From positions 20,701 to 84,700 of the forward strand of contig JACPOA010000047.1 in the NCBI GenBank assembly GCA_016185205.1: a stretch of 64,000 nucleotides of DNA. The letters run 5' to 3'. Origin of the DNA: Hyphomicrobiales bacterium. Lineage in GTDB: Bacteria; Pseudomonadota; Alphaproteobacteria; Rhizobiales; Xanthobacteraceae. A program made the position numbers and the translations under genes. Shown in pieces: positions 35,502 to 44,432 of the stretch. The notes under the pieces are model-generated. The model was not told where the DNA came from. It did not search any database and saw only the letters and a program-made list of their open reading frames with translations. The first letter of the stretch is position 1. The number at the start of each line of letters is the position of its first letter.

Positions 35502-36745
35502 ACGCGCTTCTTCCTGCGCACCGCGAGGACCTGTTCGGCGGCCGCCACGCCCGTGTGGAAGCCGCCATGCGCGGTCGAGAAATCGTGGATCGAACAGGCT
35601 TCACCGGCAAAGAACAGCCGCTCGTCGACCGCCGCCGCCAATTTGGCGCGGCAGCCGGCCTTGCCCGGCAGCGCATATGAATAAGAGCCGCGCGCAAACG
35701 GATCGGCGCCCCAGCGATGCATAGGCAGCGGCTTCACGCGGCGGATGAAATCGCCGCCGAGCAGGCGCTTGAGCTCCGTCAGCGCGAAATCGAAGAACGC
35801 GCGCTCGCCGCCGGCTTCCAGCTCGGCTGCGAAACTGCCGCCGAAATAGGCCTCGATCTGCGGCCGCCCGAACGGGCGCAAGTGATAGGTGGCGGTGGCG
35901 CTGCGATCCTTGTGGCCGAACAGCCGGCTGTCCGGCTCGAACTCCTCAGGCTTTTCGAGCGACAGGAACAGCTTGTCGTTGAACCCGAGCGGCAGCCCGC
36001 GCGCGGCTTCGGTCTTTTCCGGCAGCGCCGGCGCGAACAGGAATTCCTTGTCGGCGATGAGCGCGCTCGGCAGCGTCACGATCGCCTGGTCGGCGGTGAT
36101 GGCGCCCTTGGCGGTTTCGATCTTCAAACGCCGCGCGTGATGGTCGATCTGCAACACCGGGCAGTCGAGCACGACCGGCAGGCCGTCGCCGTGAGCGGCA
36201 ATCGCCGCGCCATAGCCTTCGCGCACGCGCCAGTTCACGTTGGTGTCGGCGTAATTGTCGAAATCGCGCGCCGACACGCGCTCGAGGTCGGCGCCGGTGA
36301 TGTAACTGCCGACCGCGTCGATCAGCCTGTTCCAGCGGCAGCCCGGCTCGAGGAATGCGGCGGCCGGCAAATCGGAGGCGCCCTGCGCCGCCGCTTCCAT
36401 GCGCGCATAGAACGCGTGCTGCGCCTGGGTGAAGTCCTGCTGCTTGGCAAGCGGAAAGTCGTTCGGCAGCGCCGGCTTCTGCCAGGGCGGCGGAGTCTTG
36501 TCGATGGTGCGGCCTTGGCTCTTGGCGATCTTCACCCACGGATTGCGGTCGGCCGAATGCAGCCAGCCGCAGCCGAGATCGAGCGCGCAGCCGGAGCGGT
36601 CGGTGACGGTCCAGGCGCGGCCGCCCAGCCGCGGGCGCGCCTCGACCAGCAGGCATTCGACCGCGGCCTTGGCCAGCCGCCAGCCGGCGGCAATGCCGGC
36701 CGCGCCGCCGCCGATGATGACGACTTCGGTGTCGCTGTTGGCCAT
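35498..36745 (-). CDS. FAD-dependent amine oxidase (flavin monoamine oxidase family)
   Basis: 415 residues. N-terminal dinucleotide motif GGGAAG at 12-17, the second FAD motif ARPRLGGRAWTV near 36-47 and the C-terminal LFFAGEACS plus GGFHTGVAAAE, which complete the FAD site. Oxidises a primary or secondary amine to an aldehyde or imine with oxygen. A possible 45-residue membrane protein gene lies 28 bases upstream in the same direction. Confidence 0.88.
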   Translation of the reverse strand: MANSDTEVVIIGGGAAGIAAGWRLAKAAVECLLVEARPRLGGRAWTVTDRSGCALDLGCGWLHSADRNPWVKIAKSQGRTIDKTPPPWQKPALPNDFPLAKQQDFTQAQHAFYARMEAAAQGASDLPAAAFLEPGCRWNRLIDAVGSYITGADLERVSARDFDNYADTNVNWRVREGYGAAIAAHGDGLPVVLDCPVLQIDHHARRLKIETAKGAITADQAIVTLPSALIADKEFLFAPALPEKTEAARGLPLGFNDKLFLSLEKPEEFEPDSRLFGHKDRSATATYHLRPFGRPQIEAYFGGSFAAELEAGGERAFFDFALTELKRLLGGDFIRRVKPLPMHRWGADPFARGSYSYALPGKAGCRAKLAAAVDERLFFAGEACSIHDFSTAHGGFHTGVAAAEQVLAVRRKKRV

Positions 36746-36773
36746 TGCGGAATTCTAACGCCGGTCGTGAGCC

Positions 36774-36911
36774 TCAAGCGGAAAACGAGCGAACCGCCGC
36801 CCACGGTCCCCTTGGCGCTATCGAGGACCGAAGAATTGCGACCCTACGATCACGGCCAGCCAGAGGGCCGCGTAAACGCCGAACGCGAGGAGCAATATTT
36901 CTATTCCCATC
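36774..36911 (-). CDS. Possible small membrane protein, 45 residues
   Basis: ATG at 36911 preceded by GGGGGAGGACGAG, one of the strongest ribosome sites in the window. Residues 3-24 (IEILLLAFGVYAALWLAVIVGS) would form one transmembrane helix, followed by a short basic, Arg/Pro-containing tail. It is encoded just upstream of the amine oxidase gene in the same direction. I do not recognise a family. Real translation is supported only by the ribosome site, the clean hydrophobic helix and position. Confidence 0.45.
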   Translation of the reverse strand, partial: DGNRNIAPRVRRLRGPLAGRDRRVAILRSSIAPRGPWAAVRSFSA

Positions 36912-37082
36912 TCGTCCTCCCCCAAAGGGCAGGGCGCGATCTTATCGCGATTGCCCGGCGGTTCCACCCTCGCCAGCCCCGCGCCCGGAATAAAGTTGCA
37001 AGTCGCCGGAACGATTACCGGTCCGCGCGCCGGCCGCCACTGTAGCCCTTTGGCGCGGTTTTAGCTCGCGAAATAGTCCTTC

Positions 37083-37108
37083 CTATATGTCCACTATCCG
37101 ACATATAG
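37083..37108. promoter_or_regulatory. Perfect inverted repeat upstream of the FixK-like gene
   Basis: CTATATGTC at 37083-37091 and GACATATAG at 37100-37108, nine perfect base pairs around an eight-base spacer, in an AT-rich patch of an otherwise GC-rich region, 28 bases before the start at 37136. Size and place fit an operator or an overlapping promoter. The sequence is not a TTGAT-N4-ATCAA FNR box. Confidence 0.6.
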
Positions 37109-37135
37109 TGATGGTCCCGGTTCCAAGAGGAATGC

Positions 37136-37807
37136 ATGCTCTTGCGAACGGTCTCAGAGGGAAATTCGAAATCGCGGACTCGCGCACGAACGCGCCGGCC
37201 GGCAGCTTCGTCGTCGTCGCCTGCCAGTACCATCGATCTGATGGTCGTGCCGACAGCCTATGCCCGCAACGAAGAAATCTTCGGCGAGGGCGAGCCGGTC
37301 GACTATCTCTACAAGATCGAGTCCGGCTGCATCCGCGCCACCCGCACACACGATAACGGCCACCGGCAGCTGGTCGCGTTCTATCTCCCCGGCAATTTGT
37401 TCGGACTGGATGCGCACGACCTGCACACCATTTCCACCGAAGCGACCACGCCCAGCAAGGTGCGCGTCATCAAGCGGAAGGCGCTGATGGCGCGTGGTGG
37501 CGATATGGCGACGATCAAGCATCTGCTGGATCTGACGGCCGCGGAGCTGCGCCGCAGCCAGAACCATAATCTGCTGCTGCTCAAGGGCGCGCAGGAGCGC
37601 GTGGTCGGCTTCCTGCAGGAAATGGCGCAACGTGAACATCGTCAGGGCGAAATCGAGCTGCCCATGACCCGCCGCGATATCGCGGATTATCTCGGCCTCA
37701 CCATCGAGACGGTGTCGCGCACGCTCAAGCTTCTGGAAACAGAGGGGGCGATTTCATTGCCGTCCCGGTGGCGCGTTGTGCTGCACGATCCGGCGGCGCT
37801 CAATTGA
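37136..37807 (+). CDS. Crp/Fnr family transcriptional regulator, FixK-like
   Basis: 223 residues, ATG after AGAGGA. Residues 45-115 are a cyclic-nucleotide-binding-type beta roll (GEGEPVDYLYKIESG) and 177-198 the winged helix (MTRRDIADYLGLTIETVSRTL). The recognition helix has E191, S194 and R195, the FNR/FixK set that reads TTGAT-N4-ATCAA. The N-terminal cysteines of oxygen-sensing FNR are absent; the first 35 residues are basic and Ser-rich. It lies 146 bases before the coxM-like operon in the same direction. Target genes are unknown. Confidence 0.88.
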   Translation: MLLRTVSEGNSKSRTRARTRRPAASSSSPASTIDLMVVPTAYARNEEIFGEGEPVDYLYKIESGCIRATRTHDNGHRQLVAFYLPGNLFGLDAHDLHTISTEATTPSKVRVIKRKALMARGGDMATIKHLLDLTAAELRRSQNHNLLLLKGAQERVVGFLQEMAQREHRQGEIELPMTRRDIADYLGLTIETVSRTLKLLETEGAISLPSRWRVVLHDPAALN

Positions 37808-37857
37808 ATTCATGACGCTCTGACGCCTTGCGTCCGCGGCGGCGGCACAGACGCCGT

Positions 37858-37900
37858 TTGACAATCCGCGCGCCGGGTTTATCGTTTGCACACATATAAT
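37858..37900 (+). promoter_or_regulatory. Candidate promoters and operator before the CoxM-L-S-L operon
   Basis: TTGACA at 37858-37863 with TATCGT 16 bases on, and a perfect TATAAT at 37895-37900. Between and over them lies GTTTGCACACATAT at 37884-37897, one of three matches in the window to RTTTGYRCRCAWAT, overlapping the -10 element as a repressor site would. Confidence 0.45.
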
Positions 37901-37953
37901 TTGGCTTTTCGCTAGGCTTGTCGTTAGCCTTGGGCCGCCAAAAGGTTTGTCGC

Positions 37954-38811
37954 ATGAAACCCGCCGCCTTTGTCCGCCACGTGCCGCGCACGCTCGACGA
38001 AGCGCTGAAGATTTTGGCGCAGGTCGCGCCGCAGGACGGCCGCGTGCTGGCCGGCGGGCAGAGCCTGGTGCCGATCATGGCGTTCCGGCTGGCCAAGCCG
38101 GCGCATCTGGTGGACATCAACGAGGTCGAGGGGCTCGACCGGATTTCGAACGACGGCAAGTTGCTCAGCATCGGCGCGCGCGTGCGCCACGCCGCGTTCC
38201 ACAAATCTGTGGTCGAAAATCCGCTTGGGCTACTGCTCACCGAGGTGGCGCGCCACATCGCGCATTATCCGATCCGCGTGCGCGGCACGTTCTGCGGCAG
38301 CCTGGCGCATGCCGATCCCGCCTCGGAATGGTGCCTGGTCGCGGCCACGCTCGACGCAACGATGGTCGCCAAGAACACACGCGGCGAGCGGCCGATCGCG
38401 GCGAAGGATTACTTCCAGGGCATCATGTCGACCGCGCTGGCCGAGGACGAATTGCTGGCCGAGGCGCGGCTGCCGCTGCTGGCGAGCGACGCCAAGTTCG
38501 GCTTCAACGAATTCAACCGCCGCGCCGGCGATTTCGCCATGGCGGCTTCACTCGTCTGCTATCGCTTGCAAGGCGGCAAGATCGTGGAGCCGCGCGTCGG
38601 CGTCGGCGGCGCTGAGCCCTGCCCGCGCCGCATTGCTGAGGCCGAAGCAGCGCTCAACGGCAAAGCGCCCGGAGATGCCGTCTTCCGCGCCGCTGCTGAG
38701 GCTGCCGCCTCCGCAGTCGAGCCGCTGGAGGATCATCAGACCACGGGCGAATACCGGCGCGACCTGGTGCGCGCCGTGGTGCGCCGCGCCTTAGAGCAGT
38801 CAATAACATGA
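37954..38811 (+). CDS. FAD-binding medium subunit of a molybdenum hydroxylase (CoxM type)
   Basis: 285 residues from ATG 37954. FAD-binding segments AGGQS at 33-37 and GTFCGSLAHADPASE at 111-125 (canonical TIGGxxAHADPASD), and the CO_deh_flav_C domain after about residue 175. It takes electrons from the 2Fe-2S subunit and passes them to an acceptor. First gene of a four-gene operon, coupled to the large subunit gene by an ATGA overlap. Confidence 0.93.
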   Translation: MKPAAFVRHVPRTLDEALKILAQVAPQDGRVLAGGQSLVPIMAFRLAKPAHLVDINEVEGLDRISNDGKLLSIGARVRHAAFHKSVVENPLGLLLTEVARHIAHYPIRVRGTFCGSLAHADPASEWCLVAATLDATMVAKNTRGERPIAAKDYFQGIMSTALAEDELLAEARLPLLASDAKFGFNEFNRRAGDFAMAASLVCYRLQGGKIVEPRVGVGGAEPCPRRIAEAEAALNGKAPGDAVFRAAAEAAASAVEPLEDHQTTGEYRRDLVRAVVRRALEQSIT

Positions 38812-41174
38812 CCGCGCACACCAAAGGCTCCGGGCTGAAATGGGTCGGCCGCGCCATCCGCCGGCTGGAAGACCCGGCGCTGGTGACCGGGCAAGGCCGC
38901 TTCACCGCCGATCTGCCGGCGATGCACTGGGTGCGCTTCGTGCGCAGCCCGAACGCGTCGGGAAAAATCGCGAAGATCGACGCTCCGAACGGCGCGACGG
39001 TGATCACCGCCGCCGATCTCAAGGGCGTGAAAAAAATCACGCCGATGCTGCACAAGTTCAATTACAAGCCGGTCGGCCAGCCGGTGCTGGCGGACGGCGT
39101 CGTGCGTTTTGTCGGCGAGCCGGTCGCGGTTGTCGTTGCCGCCAGCGAGGAAGCCGCCGAGGACATCGCCGATCTGGTCGAGGTGACAATTGACGAGACC
39201 ACGCCGATGATCGACGCGCGCGCGGCCCTGCAAAGCGGCGCGCCACAGGTGCACGCGGAAGCGCCCGGCAACGTCATCCTCGAAGGCAAGTTCAAGACGC
39301 CAGATTTCGACGCCACCTGGAAAGGTTCGTACAAAATCATCACGGTCGAGGCGCGCTCGCGCCGGCAGAACGCCACGCCGATGGAAGCGCGCGGCGGCCA
39401 TGCGGCCTATGACGCCTCTACCGGCCGCGTCACGCTCACCTGCACCACGCAGATGCCGCATCTGATGCGCACGGCGATCGCCGACGTGCTCGGCTTTGCG
39501 GAATCCGACCTGCGCGTGATCGCGCCCGATGTCGGCGGCGGCTTCGGGCAGAAGATGTCGCTCGCCGCCGAGTATGTCGTGCTGGTGTGGTTGGCGCGCA
39601 AACTGAAAAGCTCGGTGGCATGGACCGAGGACCGGCGCGAGAACCTGATCGCCGGCTTCCACGCCCGCGACCAATACATCACGCTCGCAGGCGCCTTCGA
39701 CAAAAACGCCAAGTTGCTGGCGCTCAAGACCGACATTGTCTCCAATATCGGCGCCTACTCGTGTTTCCCCACCACCTGCGGCGTCGAGCCGCTGATGGCG
39801 ATGGCGGAAATGCCGGGTCCCTATGACGTGCGGCACTACGAATGTCTGGCGCGCGGCGTCATCACCAATACCTGCACCATGGCGCCCTATCGCGGCGTGT
39901 CGCGGCCGGTGATCACCTTCACGTTAGAACGATTGATGGACAAGGCGGCGTCGGCGTTCGCCATCGACCCGATCGACATCCGCCGCCGCAACCTGATCGA
40001 CAAACTCCCCTACACCTCGGCGATGGGCCTGGTGTACGACGAGGCCACCTACAAGCAGACGCTGGAGATGGCGGTGAAGGCCATCGATGTGCCGGCCTTC
40101 CGCGCGCGGCAAAAGGCGGCACGCGCGCAGGGCCGTCATCTCGGCATCGGCTTTGCGACGTTTTCCGAGCGCACCGGCTATGGCAGTCCCGCCTTCGCCG
40201 CACGCGGCATGGAGATCACGCCCGGCTGGGAGACCGTCATCCTCACCGTCGATCCGTCCGGCTTCGTGGAAGCGCGCATCGGCTCCTCGCCGCACGGGCA
40301 AGGGCTGCGCACCACGCTGGCGCAGATCATCGCCGACGAGATCGGCGTCACGCCCGACGTGATCAAGGTCGTGCATGGCGACACCGATATTGCGCCGTAC
40401 GGCTGGGGCACTTTCGCCAGCCGCTCGCTGGTGATTTCCGGCGGCGCCTCGCTGATCGCGGCGCAGAAAGTGCGCGCCAAGCTGATCAAGATCGCCAGCC
40501 ACATGCTGGAAGCGGCGCCGCACGATATTATGCTGGAAAACGGCACCGCCAAGGTCGCCGGCACCGACCGCTTCGTCAGCATCGCGAAAATGGCACGCGA
40601 GGCTTACCACCAGACCCATCGCTTCAAGGGCGAGATCGAGCCGGGGCTGACCGAGACCGGCTCATACGATCCGCCCGGCACCTTTTCCAACGCCTGCCAT
40701 GTCGCCATTGTCGAAGTCGACGTGGAGACCGGCCGCGTCACGGTCGAGAAATTCCTGGTGGCGGAGGACGCCGGCCGCATCATCAATCCGATGATCGCCG
40801 ACGGCCAGGTGCATGGCGGCATCGCGCAGGGTATCGGCAACGCGCTGCTGGAGGAAATCATCTACGACGAGAGCGGCGGCATTCTCACCGCCAATCTCGC
40901 CGACTACATGCCGCCGACCGCGCGCGAGATCCCGCCGATCGAACTGCACCACATCGAGACGCCGAGCACCACGTCGATCACCAAGGCCAAGGGCCTGGGC
41001 GAAGGCGGCTGCATCGGCGCGCCGGCGGCGATCATCAACGCCATCAACGACGCGCTGTCGGAATATGGCGTGCAGATCGATGAGATGCCGGCGACGCCGC
41101 AGCGCATCCGCGCGGCGTTGCGAGCTTCTTCTTTACCCTCCCCCTTGTGGGGAGGGGAGAAAGGCACCGCATGA
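38808..41174 (+). CDS. Molybdopterin-binding large subunit of a molybdenum hydroxylase (CoxL type, copy 1)
   Basis: 788 residues. Family start AIRRLEDPALVTGQGRFTADL near 14-34, MCD loop GGGFGQKMSLAAEYV near 244-258, active-site loop MAPYRGVSRP and catalytic E732 in GLGEGG. The last 14 residues (SSLPSPLWGGEKGTA) are encoded by a CCCTCCCC/GGGGAGGG hairpin repeat at 41136-41156 and are absent from relatives. Overlaps both neighbours by ATGA. A second, different large subunit is encoded two genes downstream. Confidence 0.93.
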   Translation: MTAHTKGSGLKWVGRAIRRLEDPALVTGQGRFTADLPAMHWVRFVRSPNASGKIAKIDAPNGATVITAADLKGVKKITPMLHKFNYKPVGQPVLADGVVRFVGEPVAVVVAASEEAAEDIADLVEVTIDETTPMIDARAALQSGAPQVHAEAPGNVILEGKFKTPDFDATWKGSYKIITVEARSRRQNATPMEARGGHAAYDASTGRVTLTCTTQMPHLMRTAIADVLGFAESDLRVIAPDVGGGFGQKMSLAAEYVVLVWLARKLKSSVAWTEDRRENLIAGFHARDQYITLAGAFDKNAKLLALKTDIVSNIGAYSCFPTTCGVEPLMAMAEMPGPYDVRHYECLARGVITNTCTMAPYRGVSRPVITFTLERLMDKAASAFAIDPIDIRRRNLIDKLPYTSAMGLVYDEATYKQTLEMAVKAIDVPAFRARQKAARAQGRHLGIGFATFSERTGYGSPAFAARGMEITPGWETVILTVDPSGFVEARIGSSPHGQGLRTTLAQIIADEIGVTPDVIKVVHGDTDIAPYGWGTFASRSLVISGGASLIAAQKVRAKLIKIASHMLEAAPHDIMLENGTAKVAGTDRFVSIAKMAREAYHQTHRFKGEIEPGLTETGSYDPPGTFSNACHVAIVEVDVETGRVTVEKFLVAEDAGRIINPMIADGQVHGGIAQGIGNALLEEIIYDESGGILTANLADYMPPTAREIPPIELHHIETPSTTSITKAKGLGEGGCIGAPAAIINAINDALSEYGVQIDEMPATPQRIRAALRASSLPSPLWGGEKGTA
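41136..41156. repeat. Short palindromic repeat inside the end of the first coxL-like gene
   Basis: CCCTCCCC (41136-41143) and GGGGAGGG (41149-41156) around a CTTGT loop. The right arm continues GAGAAAGG and serves as the ribosome binding site of the 2Fe-2S gene at 41171, so the hairpin could mask that site. It resembles the arms of the repeats at 17540-17647 and 47830-47978. Confidence 0.7.
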
Positions 41175-41650
41175 CCGACAAGACCGACATCACATTGACG
41201 ATCAACGGCCGAGATCACGCCATCGCCGTCGAGCCGCGCCGCACTTTGGCCGACGCCATCCGCGAGGACTGCGGACAGACCGGCACCCATATCGGCTGCG
41301 AGCATGGCGTCTGCGGCGCCTGCACCGTGATCGTCGACGGCGAGCCGGTGCGCTCATGCCTGATGTTCGCCGTGCAGGCGGCGGGCAAACCGATCCGCAC
41401 CATCGAGGGCCTCGCCGATGGCGAGCGCCTGCATCCGATGCAGCAGGCCTTCATGGATCATCACGGCCTGCAATGCGGCTTCTGCACGCCGGGCTTCCTG
41501 ATGCTGGCGGTCGGCGTGCTCGAACGCGAACCCGACATCGGCGACGAGGCGCTGCTTGACGTGCTGTCGTCGAACCTGTGCCGCTGCACCGGCTACCAGA
41601 ACATCATCAAGGCCGTGCGCGCGGCGGCGAAAGAGATGCGCGGGAAATGA
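41171..41650 (+). CDS. 2Fe-2S small subunit of a molybdenum hydroxylase (CoxS type)
   Basis: 159 residues from ATG 41171. Plant-type cluster cysteines 43, 48, 51 and 63, second cluster cysteines 102, 105, 137 and 139 (CGFC, CRC). Electron relay between the molybdenum subunit and the FAD subunit. ATGA overlaps on both sides. Its ribosome site GGAGGGGAG lies within a small repeat-derived hairpin. The only small subunit in this operon, so it must serve both large subunits or only one. Confidence 0.94.
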   Translation: MTDKTDITLTINGRDHAIAVEPRRTLADAIREDCGQTGTHIGCEHGVCGACTVIVDGEPVRSCLMFAVQAAGKPIRTIEGLADGERLHPMQQAFMDHHGLQCGFCTPGFLMLAVGVLEREPDIGDEALLDVLSSNLCRCTGYQNIIKAVRAAAKEMRGK

Positions 41651-43923
41651 CGGCCCCGGCGAAATTCGTCGGCCGCTCCGTCCCGCGTCTGGAAGACCGG
41701 CCGCTGCTGTTGGGGCAAGGCCGCTTCGCCGCCGACATTTCGTTTCCCGGACAATGGCACATGCGCGTGGTGCGCTCAGCCGTGGCGCATGGGAAAATAA
41801 CATCGATCGACGCCACAGCCGCGCTCAAGCTGCCGGGCGTGCACGCGGTGTGGACTCACGCCCACGTCGCTCATATTCCGCGCATCCCGTTCCGTCTCAC
41901 CCGCATCGAGGGGCTGATGCCCTACCAGCAGCCGGTGCTGGCCGAAGGCGTCGTGCGCTATGTCGGCGAGCCGGTGGCGGTGGTGTTCGCCATCGATCCT
42001 TACGTCGCCGAGGATGCCGCCGAGCTGGTCGAAGTCTCGATCGAACCGCTGCGAGCAACGCTGCTCGCGACCGAGCAACCGGGCGTGTTCGAGCATGAAC
42101 TCACCACCGAGGCGGGTGTGGTGCGCAAGGCCTATGGCGATGTCGAGGCCGCCTTCCGCGCCGCGCATGCCGTTGTCGCGCTTGAGCTTTCCGTCGGGCG
42201 ACATTCCGGCGTACCGCTCGAGACGCGCGGCGCGCTGGCACGCTACGACGAAAGCCGCGACATATTGGAGATGCACGGCGCCGCCAAAGTTCCCCACTGG
42301 AACCGCGATTCGCTTGCACAAATGCTTGGCCGCAAAAGAGAATCCGTCCAGCTGTTCGAGGGTCACGTCGGCGGCGGCTTCGGCATCCGCGGCGAACTGT
42401 ATCCGGAGGACGTGCTGGTCTGCGCCGCCGCGCTGAAATTCCGCAAACCGATCAAATGGATAGAAGATCGTCGTGAACACCTGATCGCGGCCAATCATTC
42501 GCGCGATCAGCATCACCGCGTGCGTGCGGCCATCGACGCGCAAGGCCAAATCCTTGCAATCGAAGACGAATTTTTCCACGACAACGGCGCCTACATGCGC
42601 ACGCATGCCGCCACCGTTCCCGATCTCGCCGCCGCCATGCTGCCGGGGCCCTATCGCGTGCCGGCCTATCGCGCCACCGGCCGCATCCGCCTCACCAACA
42701 AGACGCCCTGCGGCACCTATCGCGCGCCCGGCCGTTACGAATCCACCTTTGTTCGCGAGCGGTTACTGGACGCGATCGCCGCGAAAGTCGGCGTCGATAA
42801 AGTCGAAATCCGCCGCCGCAATCTGATCGCAAAAAGCGCGATGCCCTATACACTCGGGCTGGAAACGCTCGGCACCCACATCGTCTACGACTCCGGCGAC
42901 TACGCGCTATTGCTCAACAAGGCGCTTGCCGCCGCCGACTGGAAAAATCTGCAAGAGCAACTTCGTCAACGCCGCCATGCCGGCGAAAAGGTCGGCGCCG
43001 GCGTGGCGATGTTCGTTGAAAAAAGTGGGTTGGGGCCATTCGACACCGTGCGCATTGAGGTGACGCCCGCCGGCATTGTCGAAGTGATCACCGGCGTGGC
43101 CTCCATCGGTCAGGGCGTCGAGACGGTGATCGCGCAGATCTGCGCCGACGCGCTCGGCGTCGACTACGCAGGCATTCGCGTCATCCACGGCCAGACCGAC
43201 CGCATCGACAAGGGCATGGGCGCGTTTGCCTCGCGCGTCACCGTGATGTGCGGCGAAGCCACGCGGCTGGCGGCCGTCAAGCTGCGAGACAAGGCGCTGC
43301 GCGCCGCCGCCGAATTGATGCAGACCGACGCGGCAAAGCTCGACATCGTCAACGGCGCGATCGTCGCTACCTCCGGCAGCGCCGGCCCGTCGATGCCTTT
43401 GGCCGAGCTGGCGCGCAGCCTGCCCGGTGGATTGAGCGCCGAGGATACCTTCGAATCCGGCCACATGGTCTATCCCTACGGCGTGCACGTGGCCGTGGTG
43501 CGTGTCGATGCCGAGACCGGCGGCGTGACCATCGAGCGCTATTGTGTAGCCTATGACATCGGCAAGGCGGTCAACCCGAAACTGGTGGAAGGCCAGATCG
43601 CCGGCGGTCTGGCGCAGGGCATCGGCGGTGCGCTGCTGGAAGAATTTCTCTACGACGAGAACGGCGAGCCGCTGTCGGTGACGTTCGCCGACTACCTGAT
43701 GCCGACCGCGCGCGAGGTGCCGGAGCTTGCCATCCTCGTGTTGGAGGACGCGCCGAGCCCGCTCAACCTGCTCGGCCTTAAGGGCGCCGGCGAAGGCGGC
43801 GTCAATCCGGTCGGCGCGGCGATCGCCTCGGCCATCGACGACGCGCTTGAGCGCCCCGGCGCGGTGACGCAACTGCCGGTCACTCCGCAGCGGCTGAAGG
43901 CAATCATGGCCGCGGCGCGCTAG
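41647..43923 (+). CDS. Molybdopterin-binding large subunit of a molybdenum hydroxylase (CoxL type, copy 2)
   Basis: 758 residues from ATG 41647. Family start SVPRLEDRPLLLGQGRFAADI near 10-30, MCD loop GGGFGIRGELYPEDVLV, active-site loop TPCGTYRAPGRYE and catalytic E716 in GAGEGG. It differs widely from copy 1 in the same operon (different active-site loop, C-terminus and spacing), so the two probably have different substrates or form a heteromer. Converges on the marR gene with a four-base overlap of the ends. Confidence 0.92.
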   Translation: MTAPAKFVGRSVPRLEDRPLLLGQGRFAADISFPGQWHMRVVRSAVAHGKITSIDATAALKLPGVHAVWTHAHVAHIPRIPFRLTRIEGLMPYQQPVLAEGVVRYVGEPVAVVFAIDPYVAEDAAELVEVSIEPLRATLLATEQPGVFEHELTTEAGVVRKAYGDVEAAFRAAHAVVALELSVGRHSGVPLETRGALARYDESRDILEMHGAAKVPHWNRDSLAQMLGRKRESVQLFEGHVGGGFGIRGELYPEDVLVCAAALKFRKPIKWIEDRREHLIAANHSRDQHHRVRAAIDAQGQILAIEDEFFHDNGAYMRTHAATVPDLAAAMLPGPYRVPAYRATGRIRLTNKTPCGTYRAPGRYESTFVRERLLDAIAAKVGVDKVEIRRRNLIAKSAMPYTLGLETLGTHIVYDSGDYALLLNKALAAADWKNLQEQLRQRRHAGEKVGAGVAMFVEKSGLGPFDTVRIEVTPAGIVEVITGVASIGQGVETVIAQICADALGVDYAGIRVIHGQTDRIDKGMGAFASRVTVMCGEATRLAAVKLRDKALRAAAELMQTDAAKLDIVNGAIVATSGSAGPSMPLAELARSLPGGLSAEDTFESGHMVYPYGVHVAVVRVDAETGGVTIERYCVAYDIGKAVNPKLVEGQIAGGLAQGIGGALLEEFLYDENGEPLSVTFADYLMPTAREVPELAILVLEDAPSPLNLLGLKGAGEGGVNPVGAAIASAIDDALERPGAVTQLPVTPQRLKAIMAAAR

Positions 43924-44384
43924 CCAAGCTTCTTCAGCAGCCTCGCCACCAGCCGCTGCTCTTCCGCCGTCAGCGGCGCCAGTGTGGCGGCGGTGATCTC
44001 GGCGGCGACCTTCATCGCCTCCTCGGTCACCTGGCGGCCGCGCTCGGTGAGCGCCACCGCGCGGCGGCGGCGGTCCTTCGGATCGCCGAGCGCGCTGACG
44101 AAGCCGCGCGCACCCAGCCGGTCGACCACGCCCTTGATGGTGGCGGCGTCGAGATAGATCAGCCGGCCGAGATGATTCTGCGAGCAGGGCCCGACCTCGT
44201 AGAGCTTGGCGAGCGCGGCGAACTGGGTCTGCGTCAGCGCCTCGACCATGCGCGAGGTGAAGATCGCGGTGTGCCGCTGCATGGCGACCCGCAGCAGGAA
44301 GCCGACCTGCTCGTCGAGCACATAGCGTCCGTCGGCGGCCGGCTCCGCCGCGGGCACCACGATCTGCAATTTTTCACGCCGCAT
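43920..44384 (-). CDS. MarR family transcriptional regulator
   Basis: 154 residues. Winged helix at about 53-116, with the recognition helix near LDAATIKGVVDRLGARG and the wing DPKDRRRRAVALT at 101-113; the flanking helices form the dimer interface. MarR proteins usually repress catabolic operons and release DNA on binding an aromatic or acyl-CoA ligand. The gene is the last of the Liv transporter run (49 bases after livF) and faces the CoxM-L-S-L operon. Three RTTTGYRCRCAWAT near-palindromes at promoters in this block are candidate targets. Confidence 0.88.
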   Translation of the reverse strand: MRREKLQIVVPAAEPAADGRYVLDEQVGFLLRVAMQRHTAIFTSRMVEALTQTQFAALAKLYEVGPCSQNHLGRLIYLDAATIKGVVDRLGARGFVSALGDPKDRRRRAVALTERGRQVTEEAMKVAAEITAATLAPLTAEEQRLVARLLKKLG

Positions 44385-44432
44385 CGCCCGTTTCTCTTGG
44401 TCGTCATACGAGGGTTTTTGGCTATCCCGATC

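Noticed and set aside
37800..37950. FixK/FNR box (TTGAT-N4-ATCAA) before the coxM-like operon
   Set aside because: No match with both half-sites was found, so the neighbouring FixK-like regulator cannot be tied to this operon.
24026..43923. Carbon monoxide dehydrogenase (CoxMSL) identification
   Set aside because: None of the large subunits has the Cys-containing active-site loop (AYRCSFR type) of true CO dehydrogenase; they are related hydroxylases.
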